Notes under the pieces: model-generated | The model's database searches: none | Told to the model about the DNA's origin: nothing | Seen by the model: only the letters and a program-made list of their open reading frames with translations | Assembly: GCA_009602725.1 (NCBI GenBank) | Contig: WELB01000082.1 | Span: 208,653 to 272,652, forward strand | Direction: 5' to 3' | Source of the DNA: Spirogloea muscicola | Taxonomy: Eukaryota; Streptophyta; Zygnematophyceae; Spirogloeales; Spirogloeaceae | Length of the DNA stretch: 64,000 bases | Translations under genes and position numbers: made by a program | In this document: in pieces, positions 59,736-64,000 of the stretch | Position numbering within the stretch: position 1 is the first letter of the stretch | How the letters are laid out: each line of letters begins with the position of its first letter

Positions 59736-61100
59736 GGCAATGGCTGTCAGAGGCCAAGCCAGCCCAAAGGGGACGAGAGTTCGTCTGTTTTGACTGTAGA
59801 CAGGGGAACCTCTACCCAGAGACTTAACTTCTCTGCCTGCGGCTGCTCAACGGGGGGGTATTGAGCACCCAGTGGCCACTTGAGTCGCTGTGTGCTTCAG
59901 CACTTTTCTGGCCCCTTCAAACTTCGCTCATTCTTTTCCTGGGCTGGCCGATCACAGCCATCGCCCTCTACTGGCAGAGGTTTTCTCCGGTTCCACTGGC
60001 CATCAATGTGCATGGGACTTTCTAAATCTCAGTGGCTGGACCTGTTGACCCAGCTTGCGCGCCGCGCTGTGTCCCGCAGGCGGGGCGAGCAGGCCGACTT
60101 CAGCGCCGCTAGCTCGCTAGCGCAGGTGTTCCGCACGCGCCTGTCTATACCCCTCAAGCAGTCCAAGGCCCACTCCTTGCATCTGCTTGCTCGCCGTGCT
60201 CTTGCTGCAGCCTCTGGCTTACGTCAAGGGGACTGCTTTCCGGCGGCTACTCTTCCTTACCTGCGGCTGCTAAGTAGAGGTTTCTAAATACTTATCGTAC
60301 ATGATAATTGCTTAGTTGTGTGTTTCAGCGCTTTGCGGCCACTTCCAACATTGTCGATTCATTCCGGGCTGGCTTTTCACAGCCCTCGCCCTCTTTTGAT
60401 GAGCTTACTATCTCCTCCTCTTCTGCCCCATTCTCTGACGTTTCGCCTGCACAGTGCATTGAGCTTGATTTCACCTCCCTTGCACTTCTTGCGCCCCGCG
60501 CGCCTCTCCCGTCCTTTCATCTATTATTTCTGCCTGAACAGTGTAGTTGCTTCAATTGGCCACCACTTCGATGTCCTGCGCACGGCGCGCCATCTCTCCA
60601 TTCAACCTCTTTCATAGATTCGCCCCCGTCCCCTAAGTACACTCCCCCGGCTAATTTAGGAAGAGCTGCTTCTTCTCTCCTGAACGGCCCTTGCGGACCT
60701 CGTTCACTCCTTGTGGGCTGGCCCCTCAGAGCCATCGCCTTACATTGGCATAGCTATATCCAGTTCATTACTTCGGCTCTTTGGACCTTGTCCATTCTTT
60801 CTGGGCTGGCCTTTCCCAGCCCCTACCTTCTTTTGCAGAGCACTTTCTTCTTTTGGGCTGGCCTGTCACAGCCATCGCCTTACTTAGAAGAGCTGCTCCT
60901 TGTACCAGCCTGGCCTACTCTCGCAGCGTGCCCCCTGTGTCTCCCCTCTTTTGAAATCCCAATGCAAGGTCGCAGAAATATCTATTCAGTCTGTACGAGC
61001 TGCACCATCAGTGGACGTATTGACCTCGCCCTCTTGACCATTTTTGGACCCTGAGTCCGCCATAAATGACACTCACTAGAAAACTCCATACCCATGTGCA
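59735..61100 (+). mobile_element. Family G element copy with hairpin units
   Basis: Positions 59839-59985 match 11041-11192. Positions about 60005-60287 hold an open frame whose C-terminus reads QSKAHSLHLLARRAL, SGLRQGDCFPAATL and LRLLSRGF, recurring at 28715-28850, 29125-29290 and, reversed, 14968-15090. Downstream are family D (60525-60600) and hairpin units near 60340-60400, 60680-60760, 60780-60840 and 60850-60900. A hairpin pair at 59735-59790 (-) and 59910-59985 (+) opens the block. Element class not recognised. Confidence 0.55.
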
Positions 61101-61383
61101 GAATAGCACGACGCTACTGCACTTTGCGAACGCTCTTCTCAAGTGCGTCTCCAGTCTGGACTTTAACGCCCTCCCCACGCCTGGCTGCAGTCCACATCCT
61201 TAAGCCTGTACTCTACTCTACCAGATGAAAAGCGATCCTCAGAACAGGACACTTGAACGCAGCATGGCAAGATTGGAGTTCACATTGCAGAGCACTATGA
61301 AGCCCCAACATTGTGGATCAATTTCTAGGTGGTTGTTCCAGTGGGCCCCAGGAGGGCCCTAAGAGCCGCATCCCTTGCTATGC
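61101..61383. other. Short intergenic spacer
   Basis: Nothing recognised between the repeat block and the 3' end of the DNAJC9-like gene. Confidence 0.45.
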
Positions 61384-63219
61384 TACTTCTTTGGCTTTGC
61401 AACGCCGCGGTGGGCCATCACTCGCTTGTGCGCAAGTACAAAATCCTCTTCAGAAGGCTCGTGCGCAGCGGCGCCGCCCCGCCGCTTGCCCTCCCGCTTG
61501 CCCTCGGTCTTGCCGTACTTGGCAGCGAGCGCTGCCACGAGCTCCTCACCGCGCTGCCCTTGCCGGCTGCGAATGAGTGCCGCGAGGTCTCCCTGGGAGC
61601 CACCATTGCCGTCCCTATCCGGCAGTTCCCAAGTGATAATCTCAGCAATGACAAAGTGAATCTGTGCATGTGTGACTTGACCTTACTGTTACAACAACAT
61701 CATCTGTCAGACCAGCAAAGTAGGAGCCGAGCTTGAAAGCAACTCTTCAGGAGTGTGAGACGTCTATCTCGTCGCCTGACCTTCTGGCAGCCGGCTTCAG
61801 TGGAGACTCCAGTGGAGGCCCTCTTTCGGCAACCCGCTGGGCCCACCGGCGGTACGTTTTGCGTTCCGGGAGCTCGCCTGTCTCATGCAAGTAGCACCAG
61901 TGTGAAGTAAGGCTGGTATGCCAGGACCTTGACGCCAGCCCCACAGCCTTGAGGCACTGACAAGCAGTGCAAAGCCTTGCATGGGACGGTGGTGTGATTG
62001 GAAGCTCGCCTTCAGCCACGGCGGCGTTTAGGATTGTCACGAAGCGGTGGCAGTCGGCGTCACGGGAGCACAACATCCACGCCATCACCCTAAGGCCATC
62101 AGCGCGCAGCAGACCATCATTGCATATAACTGGCGAAGCCAGGTGCTGGTCAGAGTGGCCGCCTTAGGCCGGCCACTCGCGAGTCCACCAAGCCTGCTCA
62201 ACCTCCCAGGCAGGATGCTGCATGAGATGCCTCACATGGCCATGTTGCCTTTGAAGCGACGATACAGCTGCTTGAGATCGGCCGTCTCCTCCGCCGAGCC
62301 GCGGTACTCGGCCTCAAAGGCCACTATGTCATCAGCCGAGACCTGCGGGTTGCAGGGACCCAATTTCCGACATCAACCCACTAGTTGGAGATAGGTGATG
62401 CACCACAATTCTTGCGCGTGTTGGAGGAGCGTGCCGCACCTTCTTGAAGACGTTGCGGTAGAACTCGTACAGGCTGTCAAACGCGGCGCCCGAGAGCTCC
62501 TGCAGATTGCATTACGCCCGGGGGTGTCATCCACAGCAATAATAGGTCTCGGGCTTCTGCGAGGACGGCGGCAGTGGCGGCGCACTGTCTGGCCGCAGGC
62601 GCTCACCGCATCGTCCAGGCTGCCAGTCTGGTCGTAAACGCGCCGCCGCTCGGCGTCACCCAGCACGGCAAAGACCTGCTGCAGGCTCTGGAAGTTCTCC
62701 TTGGCGGCCTGCGGCGGCGGCGCCGGCGGCGGCAGCGGCGGCGGCGGCCTCGGTGATCGACGAACATGCTGCGACGCCACAAAACGGCACCGAATGCGCA
62801 GGCAAGCCTTGCAGAGGCTGCCAGAGGGATGCGCACGGCGTCGCCTGGATTCTTGTCGGGGTGCAGACGCAGCGCCAGCCGGTGATATGCGCGCCGGATC
62901 TGCTCTGCGGTCGCGCTGCGCTCCACGCCCAGCGCCTGCATGGCACGCCGCTGCGGCTGTGAATCTCTGCTGCGGAGAGTGCTGCCATGTCAAGAGCCAA
63001 TTGGGCTGGGCGCCCTTGCAGCCTTGCCTGATAGAGGTCCTTGCCGCCAAGCGGGCGGGGCGCCGCGCCTCCGTCCCTGTCTTCGCCTGGTGCGGAGCCG
63101 GCGCCGCCGCTGGCGTCCTCCTCGCCCTCCTCCCGCCGCTGCGGCCCCTCCTCATCGTCCGCAGCCGCGGGCTCGGCCGATGCTCCTCTCCTTTTGCGCT
63201 CTGCCCTCCTGGCGGCCAT
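61384..63219 (-). CDS. DNAJC9: DNAJC9-like J-domain co-chaperone
   Basis: DNAJC9 proteins are nuclear Hsp70 co-chaperones; the human one also chaperones histones H3-H4. The start ATG at 63219 opens an acidic/basic N-terminus (MAARRAERKRRGASAEP). The J domain is split: GGKDLYQ ends at 63028 and ALGVERSATAEQIRRAYHRL, LALRLHPDKNPGDA begins at 62935, keeping the HPD motif. Then come NFQSLQQVFAVLGDAERRRV and YDQTGSLDD (about 62700-62611), ELSGAAFDSLYEFYRNVFKK (about 62500) and VSADDIVAFEAEYRGSAEET (about 62340). RDADCHRFVTILNAAVAEGE (about 62070), YRRWAQRVAE (about 61860) and LAALIRSRQGQRGEELVAAL, AAKYGKTEGKREGKRR follow, to TAG 61386-61384. The intron 63027-62936 starts with GC, not GT. The end is Lys-rich, suiting nuclear location. 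Confidence 0.9.
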
Positions 63220-63319
63220 TGGGCTGCCTCGCTGTGGACGTTTGCGCTGCGCGTGCACGCCTCCGGCAACTGGGCGGCGAGCGGTAGACGGGCAAGCCGG
63301 CAGCCGAGTGCCCGGCGCG

Positions 63320-63430
63320 AGCGCGAGAGGCAGCGAGGGAGGGAGAGAGAGTGAGAGAGAGGGAGGGAGGGAGNGAGAGAGAGAGAGAGAGAGAGAAGGG
63401 GGGGGGAGGGAGGGAGGGAGCGAGGGACGA
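63320..63430 (+). repeat. Purine (GA)n/(GGGA)n tract with one N
   Basis: A run of GAGA and GGGAGG units on the plus strand with a single N at 63374. It lies in the 5' flank of the DNAJC9-like gene (about 100-210 bp upstream of its start). On the gene's sense strand it is a CT tract. Confidence 0.8.
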
Positions 63431-63469
63431 AGAGCGAGGGAAGGGCGCAGGCGGGAAGAGTAAGTAGTA

Positions 63470-63533
63470 GGGTGTCAAGCGGGCACTCGGGTTGTGCTCC
63501 GGTTTGGGGTTCGAATCCCCAGCCTGGCGCCAA
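63470..63533 (+). repeat. tRNA-like / Pol III B-box segment, possible SINE head
   Basis: A perfect T-arm is present at 63505-63521: TGGGG-TTCGAAT-CCCCA, containing the B box GGTTCGAATCC, followed by GCCTGGCGCCA. A weak A-box-like GTGTCAAGCGGG is 35 bp upstream. I could not close the acceptor or anticodon stems, so it is not called a tRNA gene. A tRNA-derived SINE fragment fits better. Confidence 0.4.
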
Positions 63534-63649
63534 ATCGCCACCGCTCCCTGTTGGCTGACAAGAGCGCCTTGTTTGTTTACCGATGCGATTAGCTCCTGCC
63601 AGCGGCAGTCCACAGCTTTAGCTGTTTAGGTCCTCGTTTTCACACTCCT

Positions 63650-64000
63650 TCAGAATATTGCCAATCTAGGCTACACACGACATGCAGATGTGTTCCCGGC
63701 TGAGATGGGCTTGCCAGCTGCATATCTGTCATTCTTGCAACGACGAGTTTCGGCCTGTTTGCAGCGTGCTCAGGCTAATGCTTTGCACCAGAAAGCTGGG
63801 CGAGCTCTAGTTGGTGGCAGAAGGGCTTCGTATCTGCCATATAGTATTCAGGCATCAATTAGCGACCTTTATGTATTGACCCGTGGTTACTGAGCGGGTC
63901 AATCTGCTGTAGGTTTATGTAGGTCTATGTAGACGTGCTTGCCTTTGTACTTGGCCATTTGGCCTTTGTTTGTTGCAAATACACAATTTTTCTTGTTTGC
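63650..64000 (+). mobile_element. Dispersed element, family E, longest copy (cut by window end)
   Basis: This copy aligns with 8735-9050 from the AATATTGCCAATCTAGGCTA part onward. An open frame encodes VFPAEMGLPAAYLSFLQRRV, SACLQRAQANALHQKAGRAL and SIQASISDLYVLTRGY, then a stop, then an AT-richer tail with TAGGTTTATGTAGGTCTATG. It gives the clearest reading of the family's conserved C-terminal peptide. Class unknown. Confidence 0.6.

Noticed and set aside
63470-63540. Functional tRNA gene
   Set aside because: T-arm and B box are perfect, but acceptor and anticodon stems do not pair.

Overview
The window is nuclear DNA of a green plant, most likely an early-diverging streptophyte (charophyte alga or non-seed plant). 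Reasons: spliceosomal introns of about 60-350 bp throughout, GC-rich 5' gene ends with (GCC)n runs, predicted plastid-type leaders, and a gene set typical of that lineage. That set includes a type-B (GARP) response regulator, a FATA-type acyl-ACP thioesterase, a plant-type two-pore K+ channel with EF hands, a plastid-type carbamoyl-phosphate synthase large chain, a plant-style CPBP membrane protease and a PUB-like ARM-repeat protein. The species call is inference; no organelle or rRNA marker was found.

Layout. 1-3.1 kb (+): NSA1/WDR74 ribosome-biogenesis WD40 protein, 5' end cut by the window. 3.4-4.9 kb (-): unidentified protein. 5.4-8.1 kb (+): WDR53-like WD40 protein. 8.1-9.1 kb: two copies of a dispersed element. 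9.3-10.9 kb (+): unidentified 444-residue protein. 11.9-14.3 kb (-): type-B response regulator. 16.7-18.9 kb (-): NOSIP. 20.7-28.1 kb (-): CARB. 28.1-31.2 kb: dense repeats. 31.3-32.6 kb (-): 1-Cys peroxiredoxin. 33.6-35.2 kb (-): DEDDh exonuclease. 36.0-38.0 kb (+): small acidic protein. 40.4-42.8 kb (-): CPBP protease. 43.06-43.33 kb: assembly gap. 43.4-45.8 kb (+): TPK channel. 45.8-48.7 kb: repeats and a very GC-rich island. 48.7-50.7 kb (+): ARM-repeat protein. 51.3-54.3 kb (-): MidA/NDUFAF7 methyltransferase. 55.8-57.9 kb (-): FATA. 58.3-59.7 kb: AT-rich foreign-looking island. 59.7-61.1 kb: repeats. 61.4-63.2 kb (-): DNAJC9-like co-chaperone. 63.3-64 kb: purine tract, a tRNA-like B box and another dispersed element.

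The genes are housekeeping and not one pathway. Four (CARB, FATA, CPBP, possibly the peroxiredoxin) look plastid-directed. The least familiar content lies between the genes: a family of short hairpin repeats (core GGGCTGG...CCAGCCC) in roughly thirty copies, at least two families of dispersed elements whose open frames end in related C-terminal peptides, a small inverted-repeat family near gene starts, and the AT-rich island. Single N characters sit almost exactly at the GC-rich 5' ends of most genes and look like assembly scars, so promoters here should be read with care.
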